Source: Paraglaciecola polaris LMG 21857 (GTDB lineage Bacteria; Pseudomonadota; Gammaproteobacteria; Enterobacterales; Alteromonadaceae). From it: a stretch of 60,124 nt of DNA. Within the stretch, counting starts at the first letter, position 1; every line of letters starts with the position of its first letter. This document shows, piece by piece, positions 27,652 through 38,399 of the stretch. The notes below the pieces were generated by a model. It was not told the origin of the DNA and did no database searches. It was given only the letters and a program-made list of their open reading frames with translations. Position numbers and translations under genes: made by a program. The stretch is from positions 1 through 60,124 of the forward strand of contig NZ_BAER01000093.1 in NCBI RefSeq assembly GCF_000315055.1, written 5' to 3'.

Positions 27652-29104
27652 ACTACTAATTAACGTTACCCCGTCAGAGTCCCGTGTGGCGCTGATAGAA
27701 AATGGTATTTTGCAAGAAGTTCACATAGAGCGCCATACCAAGCGTGGCCTAGTGGGCAATATCTACCGAGGAAAAGTCAGTCGCGTCTTGCCAGGCATGC
27801 AGGCGGCCTTTGTGGATATCGGCTTAGACAAAGCCGCATTCTTACACGCTTCAGATATCGCCATTCACAGTGAAGTCGAAGATGAGGTGTCATCCAGCCA
27901 TCTTGAAAAACGTGATATCCGCGAATTAGTCCGAGACGGTCAAAATATCGTAGTGCAGGTGGTAAAAGACCAAATTGGCACCAAAGGCGCACGTTTAACC
28001 ACAGATATTACTATTCCGTCTCGTTACTTGGTCTTTATGCCCAGTGTTGAACACGTTGGTGTGTCCCAGCGCATCGAAGATGAAGCCGAACGTGAGCGCT
28101 TGAAAAGCTTAGTTCAGGAATATTGCAGTGAAAATGGCGGCTTTATTTTACGCACGGCTGCTGAAGGGGTAAAAGCCCAAGAGCTGCGCCAAGATGCAGA
28201 CTTTTTGCGTCGTTTGTGGGAAAAAATTCGTTCACGTATGAAAAAGAAATCCCATATTTTGTATGAGGATTTGCCCCTAGCTCGCAGGGTCTTACGGGAT
28301 TTTGTGGGTACTGAACTTGACCGCATTCGCATCGACTCGAAACTGTCGTTTCACGAGCTACAACAATTCACCCGAGAGTATGTGCCAGAGTTACACCGCC
28401 TGTTGGAGTACTACCCAGGGGATCGGCCCATCTTCGATTTATACGATGTCGAGAATGAGTCTCAGCGATCGTTAGAGCGACGGGTTGATTTAAAGTCAGG
28501 CGGTTACATCATTATTGATCAAACGGAAGCGATGACCACGATTGATATCAATACCGGTGCATTCGTGGGTCATCGTAACCTCGAAGAAACGATCTTTAAT
28601 ACTAATATTGAAGCAACGTCAGCCATCGCTCGGCAGTTAAGATTGCGCAATTTAGGCGGTATGATCTTAATTGATTTTATCGATATGACAGACTCGGATC
28701 ACCAAAGACGTGTGATCCACAGCCTCGAAAGTGCAACCAGTAAAGATCGGGCTAAAATCAATATCCATGGCTTTACTGCGTTGGGGTTAATTGAGATGAC
28801 CCGTAAAAGAACACGAGAAAGTTTGGAACATATCTTATGTGGTGAGTGTCCTGTATGTAAGGGGCGTGGTTCGGTGAAAACTGTTGAGACAGTGTGTTTC
28901 GAGATCATGCGCGAAATCGTAAGGGTAAATCGAGCCTATGATGCAGATAAATTTGTTGTGTATGCGGCGCCGTCGGTAGTTGAAGCATTATTAGGCGAAG
29001 AATCCCATATGTTGGCCGAACTGGAAGTGTTTGTGTCTAAACAAATAAAGGTACATACCGAATTGCTGTACAACCAAGATAAATACGATGTGGTAATGAT
29101 GTGA
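27641..29104 (+). CDS. rng: Ribonuclease G
   Basis: 487 residues, matching E. coli RNase G (489). N-terminal S1 domain (about 35-125, GNIYRGKVSRVLPGMQAAFVDIGLDKAAFLH), RNase H-like and DNase I-like catalytic region with the Mg-binding ITTIDINTGAFVG-type segment (MTTIDINTGAFVGH) and FIDMTD, and the zinc link CGECPVCKGRG. It processes the 16S rRNA 5' end and degrades mRNA. The start ATG lies inside the end of maf; the stop overlaps the yhdP GTG start. Confidence 0.96.
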   Translation: MSAELLINVTPSESRVALIENGILQEVHIERHTKRGLVGNIYRGKVSRVLPGMQAAFVDIGLDKAAFLHASDIAIHSEVEDEVSSSHLEKRDIRELVRDGQNIVVQVVKDQIGTKGARLTTDITIPSRYLVFMPSVEHVGVSQRIEDEAERERLKSLVQEYCSENGGFILRTAAEGVKAQELRQDADFLRRLWEKIRSRMKKKSHILYEDLPLARRVLRDFVGTELDRIRIDSKLSFHELQQFTREYVPELHRLLEYYPGDRPIFDLYDVENESQRSLERRVDLKSGGYIIIDQTEAMTTIDINTGAFVGHRNLEETIFNTNIEATSAIARQLRLRNLGGMILIDFIDMTDSDHQRRVIHSLESATSKDRAKINIHGFTALGLIEMTRKRTRESLEHILCGECPVCKGRGSVKTVETVCFEIMREIVRVNRAYDADKFVVYAAPSVVEALLGEESHMLAELEVFVSKQIKVHTELLYNQDKYDVVMM

Positions 29105-32100
29105 AGTCAGGCTCTTTTTATGCCGCTTATATTATTAAAAAACTATGGTCTTGCGCCGCTATTTTGCTGGTGCTGTTGGCCGTGGCGATCAGTGTTGTGC
29201 GCTATTCGCTGCCGTATATGGATGGTCAAAAGCATAGCTTAGAACAATGGATTGAAGGCCAGTATGGCGTAGAAATCAATATTGGCAATATCACCGCCCA
29301 GTGGAAAGGCGCTGGCCCAGCTATCGTGCTTGAAGATTTACAATTGGTGCAAAATGCCCAGTCTCCACTGAGTTTAGATATCAAAAAAACCATTATCGAG
29401 CTGGATTTTTGGGGGTCGGTCCTGGCTCGGCAAATTCGCTCTCAACGCTTTGATTTAAATGGCCTAAACGTCAAGATGGATTTGACCTTAATGCAGCGGG
29501 AAGGCAGTGACTTTCCTGTGGTTTCGGCTCTGAAACAACTATTTTTAGAGCAGCTAGAATCGTTTTCTGTCAGTGATAGCCAATTCGAAGTGCTCACAGC
29601 CGATGATCAGCAAGTGGTCTTGGTTAATCAATTATTGTGGAGCAACCAAGGTCGACATCACCAAGGGGTCGGCGAACTACAAGTGGAAGAGTTGGCGCGT
29701 AATTCTGCTTCATTTACCCTTGATTTACGCGGAGACAAAGACGATCTCAATGGTACCTTTTACGCCAGAGCCCAAGAGGTAGATTTATCACCCTGGATAA
29801 ACCAATGGCTGACCACCCGATATGACTTGGTGGAAAGTCGCGGTAATTTTGTGGTCTGGGCCAGTATACGGGGTGGAGACATAAATAATGTGCAACTGGA
29901 TCTCGCCGACAGTCGTTTTGTATGGCAGAACCAGGACGCCGAGATCAAGGCGGCAATTTTAGGCGGGCAACTCAATGCTGAGCCAAGTAAAGACGGCTGG
30001 ATATTTAATTTGTACGATTTTGCCTTGCAAGCAAATGAGCGCACCTTGACGTCCAATTGGTACGGGGAAATAAATAGCCAAGGTCAGGTACACATTCAAA
30101 ATGCTGATCGGGTTAACCTGTCGGCTATTATGCCGCTACTACCCTTGGCGCTTGATCCAATGGACTACAACTTATTAAATGATTTGTCGCCCAATGCCAC
30201 CTTAAATCGATTTAATGTCCAGTTTGATAAAACCAATAGCTACGCTCAAGTCAATGTCAGTCAAATCAACTGGCAACAAAGTGCCCATATTCCAGGGGTC
30301 GATAACCTAGAAATGGATCTGAATTGGTTTAATAACCAAGGTCGGGTACAAATTCGTGGGCGCAATTCCCAGTGGAAAGTAGACAACATAGTTGACCGAA
30401 ATATTGAATTTCAAGCCGTCGATATTGATATGTATATCACGTCTTTAGCGCAAGGCATCGAGATATATGCCCCACAGTTAAAATTGCAAAGTGACTGGCT
30501 AAACGTCGATCAGCAGCTGCGTTATGAGAGTGATACGGGCTTTTTAGCGCTGACTGGCACAGTAGGCGGCCTAGACATGGCACAGGTGAATCAATTGTTT
30601 CCTGGTGACGCCATGGGCAAAGACACCAAAGCCTACCTGCAACGTGCACTTAAGGCCGGTCAGGTAACCGGTGCTCAAGTCTTGTGGAATGGCGAACTCA
30701 GTCAATTTCCTTATCAGAATAACCAAGGGGTTTTCCAAATTACTGTGGGTGTTGAAAACGCCGCCATGGAATTTGCAGCAGACTGGCCATCGCTAACGGA
30801 ACTTGATATACAGCTGTTATTTGAAAATAAAGGTTTGTTCATGCAAGCCAGCAAAGGCAAATTACTCGACGTGAATTTGTCCGGTTTATCCGCTGCCATA
30901 CCAGACTTAGATGTGGGCGCAATATTAACCATAGAGGCTAATGGATCAGCAGAGGGCGCCCAAGTCACCCAACTGATGAAACGCAGCAGCCTAGCCGATA
31001 GTCTGGGTAAAGTGCTGGACGAAGTGCAAGTTAGCAACGCTCTCAGTGTTGACCTAAACTTAGTGATCCCTCTTACTGGCAAGGATGTGGTGGCCAGTGG
31101 CACAGTGCATTTGGCCGACAACCAGATTTATGTGCCTCGGGTGGATATGAATTTAGCGCATGCAAAAGGTAAGGTGACGTTTAAGAATGAAGTGGTGGAT
31201 GTCAGCGACTTACAAGCGCAACTTTTCGAGCAAAATGTTAATGTCGATTTTACCGGTAGGCAACGTACCGAAGGCTATTTAGCCAATATAGACTTACAGG
31301 GTAATTGGCTGGTTAAGCCCTTGGCCCAACGTTTTGTTCCCGGTCTGGCAAGCTATGTCGATGGTATTAGCCCGTGGCAGACGAACGTGAAATTAACCCT
31401 GCCCGAGGATGGTTTTAGCTATCGTGCTAGTCTTATTACGGGTCTGCAAGGTATAGGTTCCCAATTACCCGAGCCGTTAAATAAAAGCGTTAATCAGAAC
31501 AAACCTCTTACGTTAGATGTGTCTGGCGATGAAACCGCCTCTACAGTGAATTTGAGGCTGGGTTCTGAAGTTAAATTTGACGGTGTACTACCCTATGAGA
31601 CCATGCAGTTTTCCAGGGCCCACTTAGCCATAGGTGAGCCTCTTGATATGGCTATGGGCTTGGGATTCAGTGTATCGCTGGATATGCCCTATGTGAATAT
31701 TGACCACTGGTATCAAGCTATATCATCACTGCTGCACGATGTGTCTGGTAACGACAAAAAGCCGATTTTAGGTGAGCCTCAGCGGATCTTCCTAAATGCT
31801 GATAGTGCGACTGTGGCTTCACAGCAGCTTACCGATATAGAAGCCGTAACTAAAAACACCAGCGATAGTTGGCAGATCAGTCTGAATGCCAAACAGGCGC
31901 GGGTGGATGTCTCTGTCTATAAAGATTGGTTAGCCAGAGGGGTCAACATTTCAGCTGATTATTTAGACTTGGCAGGTTGGCAGCAAAGTGATGCTAAGCC
32001 CATCGAGTTTACCCCGAATTTGGCAACCTTGCCGCCAGTGGAATTTCTATGTGTACGCTGTCGTTTTGAAAATAAAGACTTAGGCCGCATCGACTTTAAG

Positions 32101-32982
32101 TTGTCCCGAGCGGCTAACGGTATGCATATTGATTCTCTGCGTTTGAATAACGATCACGGACTATTTTATGCCAGCGGTGATTGGTTAATCGATCAAACCA
32201 GCAGCCAAACTAAATTAAGTGGGGAGTTCAGTAGCTCGAACTTTGGTTTGTTTTTGAAAGGGTTCGATTTTGATTCAGGTATCAAAGACTCCAAAGCCTC
32301 AGCTAAATTTGATTTGGATTGGCAGCGTGCGCCCTATGAGTTTGATTACGCCAGCTTAAACGGTAATGTTGATTGGCGACTCGGTGATGGTTACCTAACG
32401 GAAGTGACAGATAAAGGCTCACGCATTTTCAGTTTGCTTAGTTTAGAGTCTTTGGTGCGTAAGTTGCGCTTGGACTTCCGTGATGTGTTCGCCCAAGGTT
32501 TTTTCTATGACAAGATAAAAGGCACCTTTCAAATTGCTCAGGGAACCGTGGATACCCGAGATACAGTGGTCGACGGCGGTGCCGGTGAAATAACCATGCA
32601 AGGCTACACCAACCTGAATAGCCGTGAGGTTAACTACAATATTGCATTCGCACCTAAGGTGACCTCTAGTCTGCCGCTAATTGTGGCTTACATGGTCAAT
32701 CCAGCCACCGCATTGGCTGCCTTAGCACTTGACCAAGTCTTAACTTCGGCCAAGGTCATATCCAATATTAAGTTCTCGCTAACCGGGACCTTAGATGACC
32801 CTAAATTGGAAGAGTTAGAGCGCGACAGCAAAGAAATTAGCCTACCGGCTCAAACTGCACCGGCCCAAAATGGAGAACCTAATGTTGGGATTGTGCCGGA
32901 CCCCGTAGGGCACAATGCAGATATACATTTTCCGCAAGATATTGATCAAGAGCGCATTACGCTGGAGGTATCAGATGGCTAA
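29101..32982 (+). CDS. yhdP: AsmA/TamB-like protein YhdP (phospholipid transport)
   Basis: 1293 residues. One N-terminal membrane helix (about 13-35, LWSCAAILLVLLAVAISVV) and a long repetitive beta-groove region across the periplasm; DUF3971 and AsmA_2 blocks are seen (QVTGAQVLWNGELSQFPYQNNQGVFQ, and the C-terminal LEGxxR-type KGTFQIAQGTVDTRDTVVDGGAGEITMQGYTNL). YhdP, with TamB and YdbH, moves phospholipids to the outer membrane. Starts with GTG overlapping the rng stop. The gene end overlaps the amidase start by eight bases. Confidence 0.92.
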   Translation: MKSGSFYAAYIIKKLWSCAAILLVLLAVAISVVRYSLPYMDGQKHSLEQWIEGQYGVEINIGNITAQWKGAGPAIVLEDLQLVQNAQSPLSLDIKKTIIELDFWGSVLARQIRSQRFDLNGLNVKMDLTLMQREGSDFPVVSALKQLFLEQLESFSVSDSQFEVLTADDQQVVLVNQLLWSNQGRHHQGVGELQVEELARNSASFTLDLRGDKDDLNGTFYARAQEVDLSPWINQWLTTRYDLVESRGNFVVWASIRGGDINNVQLDLADSRFVWQNQDAEIKAAILGGQLNAEPSKDGWIFNLYDFALQANERTLTSNWYGEINSQGQVHIQNADRVNLSAIMPLLPLALDPMDYNLLNDLSPNATLNRFNVQFDKTNSYAQVNVSQINWQQSAHIPGVDNLEMDLNWFNNQGRVQIRGRNSQWKVDNIVDRNIEFQAVDIDMYITSLAQGIEIYAPQLKLQSDWLNVDQQLRYESDTGFLALTGTVGGLDMAQVNQLFPGDAMGKDTKAYLQRALKAGQVTGAQVLWNGELSQFPYQNNQGVFQITVGVENAAMEFAADWPSLTELDIQLLFENKGLFMQASKGKLLDVNLSGLSAAIPDLDVGAILTIEANGSAEGAQVTQLMKRSSLADSLGKVLDEVQVSNALSVDLNLVIPLTGKDVVASGTVHLADNQIYVPRVDMNLAHAKGKVTFKNEVVDVSDLQAQLFEQNVNVDFTGRQRTEGYLANIDLQGNWLVKPLAQRFVPGLASYVDGISPWQTNVKLTLPEDGFSYRASLITGLQGIGSQLPEPLNKSVNQNKPLTLDVSGDETASTVNLRLGSEVKFDGVLPYETMQFSRAHLAIGEPLDMAMGLGFSVSLDMPYVNIDHWYQAISSLLHDVSGNDKKPILGEPQRIFLNADSATVASQQLTDIEAVTKNTSDSWQISLNAKQARVDVSVYKDWLARGVNISADYLDLAGWQQSDAKPIEFTPNLATLPPVEFLCVRCRFENKDLGRIDFKLSRAANGMHIDSLRLNNDHGLFYASGDWLIDQTSSQTKLSGEFSSSNFGLFLKGFDFDSGIKDSKASAKFDLDWQRAPYEFDYASLNGNVDWRLGDGYLTEVTDKGSRIFSLLSLESLVRKLRLDFRDVFAQGFFYDKIKGTFQIAQGTVDTRDTVVDGGAGEITMQGYTNLNSREVNYNIAFAPKVTSSLPLIVAYMVNPATALAALALDQVLTSAKVISNIKFSLTGTLDDPKLEELERDSKEISLPAQTAPAQNGEPNVGIVPDPVGHNADIHFPQDIDQERITLEVSDG

Positions 32983-33802
32983 ACTTATAGCATTACAAAT
33001 GACATCGACACCGGATGTTCAACAAAATCTCGACTTTGTTGAACAGCAACTGGCCAAGTTAGTCATCACCGAAGCAACATTAGTGGTATTGCCAGAGTGT
33101 TTTGCTTGTTTCGGTGGTGGTGATAAAGCATTGCTGGCTATCGCTGAGTCATTCGCAGACGGGCCAATTCAAGGGCGCCTGATGCAAATGGCTAAAAAAT
33201 ATGCAGTTTGGTTGGTGGCAGGCAGTATGCCGCTGATCTGTGATATTCCTGATAAATTTACAGCCTCATGTTTATTGATCAATGACACCGGGCAGATAAT
33301 CAGCGAATACCAAAAAATTCACCTGTTTGACGTGCAGGTAGCTGATAATACTAAAACCTATTGCGAGTCACGCTACACAAAAGCAGGAAACACCTTGGTG
33401 AGTGCAGATACACCCTTTGGACGTTTGGGCTTGGCGGTGTGTTATGACGTGCGTTTTCCAGGGTTATTTCAGGCCATGGCAGAGCCCAAAGCGTTAGATG
33501 TCATTGCTTTACCTGCGGCATTTACCCAAAAAACCGGTGAAGCTCATTGGCAGGCGTTATTAAAATCCCGGGCAATTGAAAATCAATGCTATTTGGTGGC
33601 GGCGGATCAAACCGGTATCCATGCCAATCAGAGACAAACCCATGGTCATTCCTGTATTATTTCACCTTGGGGTGAAACCCTAGCTGAAATACCGCAGTCG
33701 GTGGGCATGATACATGCACAGCTAGAACCCACTATACTTGATAGAATTCGCCGGGACATGCCGGTCTATGCCCATAATAAATTCAGGAGTTACCTTGTCT
33801 AA
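32975..33802 (+). CDS. Nitrilase-superfamily carbon-nitrogen hydrolase (Nit1/deaminated glutathione amidase-like)
   Basis: 275 residues from ATG 32975, which has GGAGGT six bases upstream. Catalytic triad of the superfamily: Glu41 in [12 protein letters not shown], Lys114 in YQKIHLFDV, Cys156 in [13 protein letters not shown]. These blocks match the Nit branch (amidase for deaminated glutathione) better than true nitrilases; substrate not proven. It sits in the rng-yhdP-tldD row, overlapping both neighbours. Confidence 0.88.
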   Translation: MAKLIALQMTSTPDVQQNLDFVEQQLAKLVITEATLVVLPECFACFGGGDKALLAIAESFADGPIQGRLMQMAKKYAVWLVAGSMPLICDIPDKFTASCLLINDTGQIISEYQKIHLFDVQVADNTKTYCESRYTKAGNTLVSADTPFGRLGLAVCYDVRFPGLFQAMAEPKALDVIALPAAFTQKTGEAHWQALLKSRAIENQCYLVAADQTGIHANQRQTHGHSCIISPWGETLAEIPQSVGMIHAQLEPTILDRIRRDMPVYAHNKFRSYLV

Positions 33803-35237
33803 TCTGGTTGAACAAAACCTGCTTACTGCCTCTAACCTTAACAGAGAAAATCTTGCTTCGGCGCTAGATGCTATTTATCAACACGATAACGATTTCGCCG
33901 ATCTGTATTTTCAAGCCAGCCAGCACGAAACATGGGTGCTTGAAGATGGCATTATTAAAGATGGCAGCTACAACGTAGAACGCGGTGTTGGCGTGCGTGC
34001 GGTAAGCGGTGAGAAAACCGGTTTTGCCTACTCGGATGACATCAACCCTGAGGCTCTGATGCAAGCAGCAAAGGCTTCGCGCAATATCGCCTGTGTTGGC
34101 GGTAAGCATAAAGTCAGTGGTCTAAAAAGCATCAAAATAGAGCCAAGGTATCATGCGGATAACCCTATTTTAGCCATGCAAGATGAAGAAAAAATAGCTT
34201 TATTGCGTGCTGTCGATAGCTATATTCGTAAACAAGAAAAGGCCCTTAGTCAGGTTGTAGTAAGCATCAGCGGTGTCTATGAAGAAGTGCTTATCGCTGC
34301 CACCGACGGCACGTTTTGTACCGATATTCGGCCACTGGTACGTCTGAATTGTTCAGTATTGATGGAAAAAGACGGCCGTCGCGAGCGAGGTAGTTCAGGC
34401 GCTGGCGGGCGTTATGCTTATGAATATTTCATGAGCCAAGAAGATAGCCGCCCGCTTTACGAGCAAATAGCCGACGAGGCCATACATATGGCTCGGGTAA
34501 ACATGCGTGCGGTTGCAGCACCCGCCGGTCAGATGCCAGTGGTATTGGGCAGTGGTTGGCCAGGTGTATTGCTTCATGAAGCCGTAGGTCACGGCCTAGA
34601 AGGTGATTTTAATCGCAAAGGCGCGTCGACCTTTAGTGGTCGTATGGGGCAACAGGTTGCGTCACTGGGCTGTACGATTGTTGACGATGGTACGCTGGCG
34701 AATCGTCGTGGTTCCATGTCGGTGGATGATGAAGGGACGCCAAGTCAATACAACGTATTGATCAAAGACGGTATTCTCACTGGATACATGCAAGACAAGC
34801 TTAACGCGCGCTTGATGGGGGTTAAACCTACGGGCAATGGCCGCCGTGAATCTTATGCGCATTTACCTATGCCGCGAATGACCAACACCTATATGTTAGG
34901 TGGGCAGTACGAGCCAGAAGAAATTATTTCCACCATTAAAAATGGTATTTATGCGCCTAACTTTGGTGGCGGTCAAGTGGACATCACCTCAGGTAAGTTT
35001 GTGTTTTCCACTTCGGAAGCCTATTTAATTGAGAATGGTAAAGTCACTAAGCCGATTAAAGGTGCAACTCTGATTGGCAACGGTCCTGAAGCTATGCAGA
35101 AGGTCTCTATGGTCGGCAATGATCTCGCGTTAGATAAAGGTGTGGGTGTGTGCGGTAAAGATGGACAAAGCATCCCTGTTGGGGTGGGGCAACCAACGCT
35201 TAAAGTGGATGAGTTAACCGTGGGCGGTACCGCTTAG
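33795..35237 (+). CDS. tldD: Metalloprotease TldD
   Basis: 480 residues from a TTG at 33795 with CAGGAG four bases upstream; this gives [10 protein letters not shown], aligned with the E. coli TldD start (MSLNLVSEQLL). In-frame ATGs further up (33738, 33768) lie inside the amidase gene. The zinc motif HEAVGH is at 261-266 and is followed by [10 protein letters not shown]. TldD pairs with TldE to digest unfolded peptides, including microcin B17 precursor and CcdA. The partner gene tldE lies at 38400. A bidirectional terminator follows. Confidence 0.95.
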   Translation: MSNLVEQNLLTASNLNRENLASALDAIYQHDNDFADLYFQASQHETWVLEDGIIKDGSYNVERGVGVRAVSGEKTGFAYSDDINPEALMQAAKASRNIACVGGKHKVSGLKSIKIEPRYHADNPILAMQDEEKIALLRAVDSYIRKQEKALSQVVVSISGVYEEVLIAATDGTFCTDIRPLVRLNCSVLMEKDGRRERGSSGAGGRYAYEYFMSQEDSRPLYEQIADEAIHMARVNMRAVAAPAGQMPVVLGSGWPGVLLHEAVGHGLEGDFNRKGASTFSGRMGQQVASLGCTIVDDGTLANRRGSMSVDDEGTPSQYNVLIKDGILTGYMQDKLNARLMGVKPTGNGRRESYAHLPMPRMTNTYMLGGQYEPEEIISTIKNGIYAPNFGGGQVDITSGKFVFSTSEAYLIENGKVTKPIKGATLIGNGPEAMQKVSMVGNDLALDKGVGVCGKDGQSIPVGVGQPTLKVDELTVGGTA

Positions 35238-35274
35238 TTTTCACTGGTTACGACTCCTGCTAGTTAATTACCAT

Positions 35275-35305
35275 AAAAAATGGCGCGAAATTCGCGCCAT
35301 TTTTG
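35275..35305. terminator. Bidirectional terminator between tldD and the Ig-like lipoprotein gene
   Basis: AAAAAATGGCGCGAA, loop ATT... pairing to TTCGCGCCATTTTT; the stem is flanked by A on the left and T on the right, so it can end transcription from tldD (+) and from the convergent gene (-). Confidence 0.88.
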
Positions 35306-35329
35306 TGTCTGCTGTTTTGCTCTAAATCA

Positions 35330-37765
35330 TTAATTCAATGTCACTACCATGCTTGTCGCAGACTGTACGCCACTGGGTGAGGTAATAAGTACACTCACTG
35401 TGGCTTGAGTTGCTTCAGAAACATCGTTCTCTAGGGTAAACGTCGCGCGAGATTCTGAATTAACCGCAGTACTTGGCATGGTCAAGTTAGTCTGGCCGTT
35501 TAGTTGCCCTGCGCTGCTGCTAACGACTATGGTTGAGTCACTAGAAATAGGTTGGCGGGCAGTATCAGCAAAAACCAGGGTAAAGCTTTGAGTGGTATCC
35601 CTAGGGATAGCAGACGTTGGGTTCGTCGCTTGATAATTACTGGCTACGATTGACGCGCTGTTATCAAGAATATCAATTTGTGCAGCTGAGCTAGACGTAA
35701 CTAAGACTAAGGCGCGGCGCACATGCATGGTATTGGCTTCATCCATACCGCAACCGATGCCTGTGCATTGTGGGCCGTTGAATAGGCTATCCTCTGAATC
35801 AAAACTGCCATTGGCGTTGTAATCCAAGAATATCTCTCCCGTGTCGCGGTCGCCGTCTTCATTGTCATCTCGCCAAGCCTCACCAATATCCACAAAGCCA
35901 GTTTGACCATATAAACTGGTCGACAAACCATTGTCTGTGCCATCGTTAAAACCTGGGCCATCCCCATCGTCGTAAATGTTGTTGCCGTTGCTGTCGAACA
36001 GCGTTTCATGGCCTATGGCTGTGGCGAGTATTGTGACTCGGTGGTCCGGTACATCTGGGTTAGCACTGACCCAAGTGACCGCACAGGCTCCTGAAACAGT
36101 GGTACAGCTACCGTCAATTGAACCGCCTTCGGTGGTAAAGTTTACCGCCGTACCGTCTGGCACCGGATTATTAAAGGTATCTGCGAGCCTCACGACTAAA
36201 TTCACTTGTTGCTCGTCAATATCCAGCGCTTCTGGATTAAGGTTGTCTGCTGATAGGGTAATACTGTTTTGATCTGGCAAGCCTGTGTTGACCGATAATA
36301 AATCAGACTGGGTGATGATGGTGTCGCCTGATTCGGTTACTACTTCAGCAGTGACCCGCACCGATGTAGGCACATCGCCGGCGGTGACCCGGGTGCTCAC
36401 TTGACCTTGTGAGTTAGTTAGCCCTGAAGTTGAGGATAAGGTTAAACCACCGGTTTGGGTGTTTAAACTAAACGTGACGTCTTGCTGGGCTAATGGATTG
36501 CCCAATGCGCCGTTTACCTGGAAGACTAAGGTCGAAACAGATGAGCTGTTTTGTCCACCCGTACCGCGAAGTACTAATGAACTGGGATCCGCTGATACAA
36601 AGGCCAAAGAGCCGATCGATTCAGCTTGAATTGAAATCGTTTGAGAAACGCTGAGAGTGGCGTTGTTGACTACCACTGAGGCTACGATTGAATCTGTATT
36701 ACCATCACCACCTGCGCAGCTTTGATCTTCAAACGTGGCGCTTGCTACACCATTAATGGTGTTAACCAAGGTGTCTATAGTGGCGAATCCGTCGGCCACA
36801 CAGTTTGAGCTAAAAGTGATGGGAGTTTGGGTTAAAATACGCTGATCGTTTTCATCGACCAATGCAATAGCTATCCCTAAGGTACCGCCGGCACTTATTT
36901 CTACATCACCAGCGGTGTTTCGCGTACTCACGGCTAATTGATTTTCAATAAACACGCCGTCTTCATCAAAGTAACCTAAGCGGATCATCTGTTCGCTGAT
37001 GGCACCGGCCGCCTGTACTTCGTAATTGAGTGAACTGGCTAAGTCGATATCGTTTACTACCGCTATGGCGGTTGCCACGCCCGCGCCGATATCGCTGTCA
37101 ACGGCAGTTAATGTCACCTGCGCAACACCGTTGTTGTCGGTTAGTGCTGAGTCGGTATTTAACGTGCCGCGCTGGGCATTAAAGGTCACGATAATCCCGG
37201 CAATAGGCGTATCGTCTGCATCTAAAATTTGTGTTTGCAATTGCACGTCTGTGCCTGCCTGAAAGCGATTAACACCCTGCCCATTGTTGAGCAGAGCAAT
37301 GCTCACCGCAGCAGACTGCCCTGATGCAGTATCTATGCTTAGATATTCATAATTTTCTTCGGCACTGGCATCGTTGTAGCTGGCACCTAACACAGCGGCA
37401 CCTACTTCGGTGTTATCACTGGTGATAGATACCTGGGCGATACCTTGGTTATTGGTCAGCTTAGTGGTGCCTGATAATGCACCTAGCGTACCGGTAAATG
37501 TCACTATTTCGCCTTGTACTGGGCTACCGTTTTGCGTCAAAGTGGCTTGTACACAGGCCACTTGGCCTGAAGTAAAGCTTTGAGTGGCGGTTACGCATTG
37601 CTCGTCAAACGTTGCTAATGCCAAAGTATAACTTGACGTTTCGCTGCCTGAATCATTGCCAGATCCAAATGGGTCATCGCCATTTTCACCAGAAACCCCA
37701 CCACCACAACTGGTTAGTGTCAAAAGCGCTAACCACACTGTGTACGTCGGTAACCTAAAACTCAT
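35330..37765 (-). CDS. Large surface lipoprotein with bacterial Ig-like (Big_1-type) repeats
   Basis: 811 residues. The signal sequence ends in LTLTSC, a lipobox, followed by an acidic/Gly/Ser linker. At least four to five Ig-like invasin/intimin-type modules follow (blocks such as GEIVTFTGTLGALSGTTKLTNNQGIAQVSITSDN, repeated with GIIVTFNAQRGTLNTDSALTDNNGVAQVTL). Between about 580 and 640 is a Ca-binding-like run rich in Asp/Asn/Gly (DSNGNNIYDDGDG, DDNEDGDRDTGE, DYNANGSFDSED). Probably exposed on the outer membrane; the function is not known. It lies just downstream of yjgA/darP on the same strand, five bases apart. Confidence 0.78.
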   Translation of the reverse strand: MSFRLPTYTVWLALLTLTSCGGGVSGENGDDPFGSGNDSGSETSSYTLALATFDEQCVTATQSFTSGQVACVQATLTQNGSPVQGEIVTFTGTLGALSGTTKLTNNQGIAQVSITSDNTEVGAAVLGASYNDASAEENYEYLSIDTASGQSAAVSIALLNNGQGVNRFQAGTDVQLQTQILDADDTPIAGIIVTFNAQRGTLNTDSALTDNNGVAQVTLTAVDSDIGAGVATAIAVVNDIDLASSLNYEVQAAGAISEQMIRLGYFDEDGVFIENQLAVSTRNTAGDVEISAGGTLGIAIALVDENDQRILTQTPITFSSNCVADGFATIDTLVNTINGVASATFEDQSCAGGDGNTDSIVASVVVNNATLSVSQTISIQAESIGSLAFVSADPSSLVLRGTGGQNSSSVSTLVFQVNGALGNPLAQQDVTFSLNTQTGGLTLSSTSGLTNSQGQVSTRVTAGDVPTSVRVTAEVVTESGDTIITQSDLLSVNTGLPDQNSITLSADNLNPEALDIDEQQVNLVVRLADTFNNPVPDGTAVNFTTEGGSIDGSCTTVSGACAVTWVSANPDVPDHRVTILATAIGHETLFDSNGNNIYDDGDGPGFNDGTDNGLSTSLYGQTGFVDIGEAWRDDNEDGDRDTGEIFLDYNANGSFDSEDSLFNGPQCTGIGCGMDEANTMHVRRALVLVTSSSAAQIDILDNSASIVASNYQATNPTSAIPRDTTQSFTLVFADTARQPISSDSTIVVSSSAGQLNGQTNLTMPSTAVNSESRATFTLENDVSEATQATVSVLITSPSGVQSATSMVVTLN

Positions 37766-37770
37766 ATTAA

Positions 37771-38298
37771 TTATCCATCTATTGTCGATTGTAGATACTT
37801 AAATAACTCGCGAGCCGCCTTGGGCGGTTTATTATCCGCTTGTTGTTTTACCGCTTGGCGAACCAACTGGCGTAACTTCTGACGTTCCAGAGCAGGATGC
37901 TCTTCGAGTACCTCTTCGATTGCGCTATCACCTTGGGCAATTAAGTTATCGCGCAATAATTCTAATTTGTGAAATTTTTGATTACTTTTTTGATGAGAAG
38001 CTTGAATTTGCAGCAAAGCTTGCTCGATAGGTGTCACATCTCTGTGGCGCATCAACTTGCCAATTAACTGCAATTGTCGACGATAGCCTTCTTTTTTGCG
38101 CAAAATACGCCGGGCTAGCAGGACTGCGTCGAGTAATTCCTGATCCATAGGAATTTTTGCCAATGCAGCTGGACTCAAATCCACGAGGGATACGCCCAAT
38201 TTTTGCAAGTCATTTGATTGATTCTTGAGCTGAGTTTTGCTCAGTTGAGTGTCGTCTTGTTCTACTTCGAATTCGTTTTTATCTGGAGATACGGCCAT
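37771..38298 (-). CDS. yjgA: Ribosome-associated protein YjgA/DarP
   Basis: 175-residue helical, charged protein of the YjgA (DarP) family, involved in maturation of the 50S subunit. Typical blocks: LKNQSNDLQKLGVSLVDLSPAALAKIPMDQELLDAVLLARRI, EGYRRQLQLIGKLMR, and the C-terminal RQLVRQAVKQQADNKPPKAARELFKYL. Divergent from tldE/pmbA, as in E. coli where yjgA and pmbA are neighbours. The Ig-like lipoprotein gene follows five bases downstream. Confidence 0.93.
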   Translation of the reverse strand: MAVSPDKNEFEVEQDDTQLSKTQLKNQSNDLQKLGVSLVDLSPAALAKIPMDQELLDAVLLARRILRKKEGYRRQLQLIGKLMRHRDVTPIEQALLQIQASHQKSNQKFHKLELLRDNLIAQGDSAIEEVLEEHPALERQKLRQLVRQAVKQQADNKPPKAARELFKYLQSTIDG

Positions 38299-38399
38299 AA
38301 CAATGTCTTTAGTGGTACACTAGAAAAATATTGTAACCTTGTATGGGCGATTAATATAGTTCGCCGCTCAAGGTAATCTGGTTTGATAGTGAAGGGTGT

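Noticed and set aside
33738-33794. Longer TldD start at ATG 33738
   Set aside because: It lies deep in the amidase gene, has no ribosome site and adds residues not found in the family.
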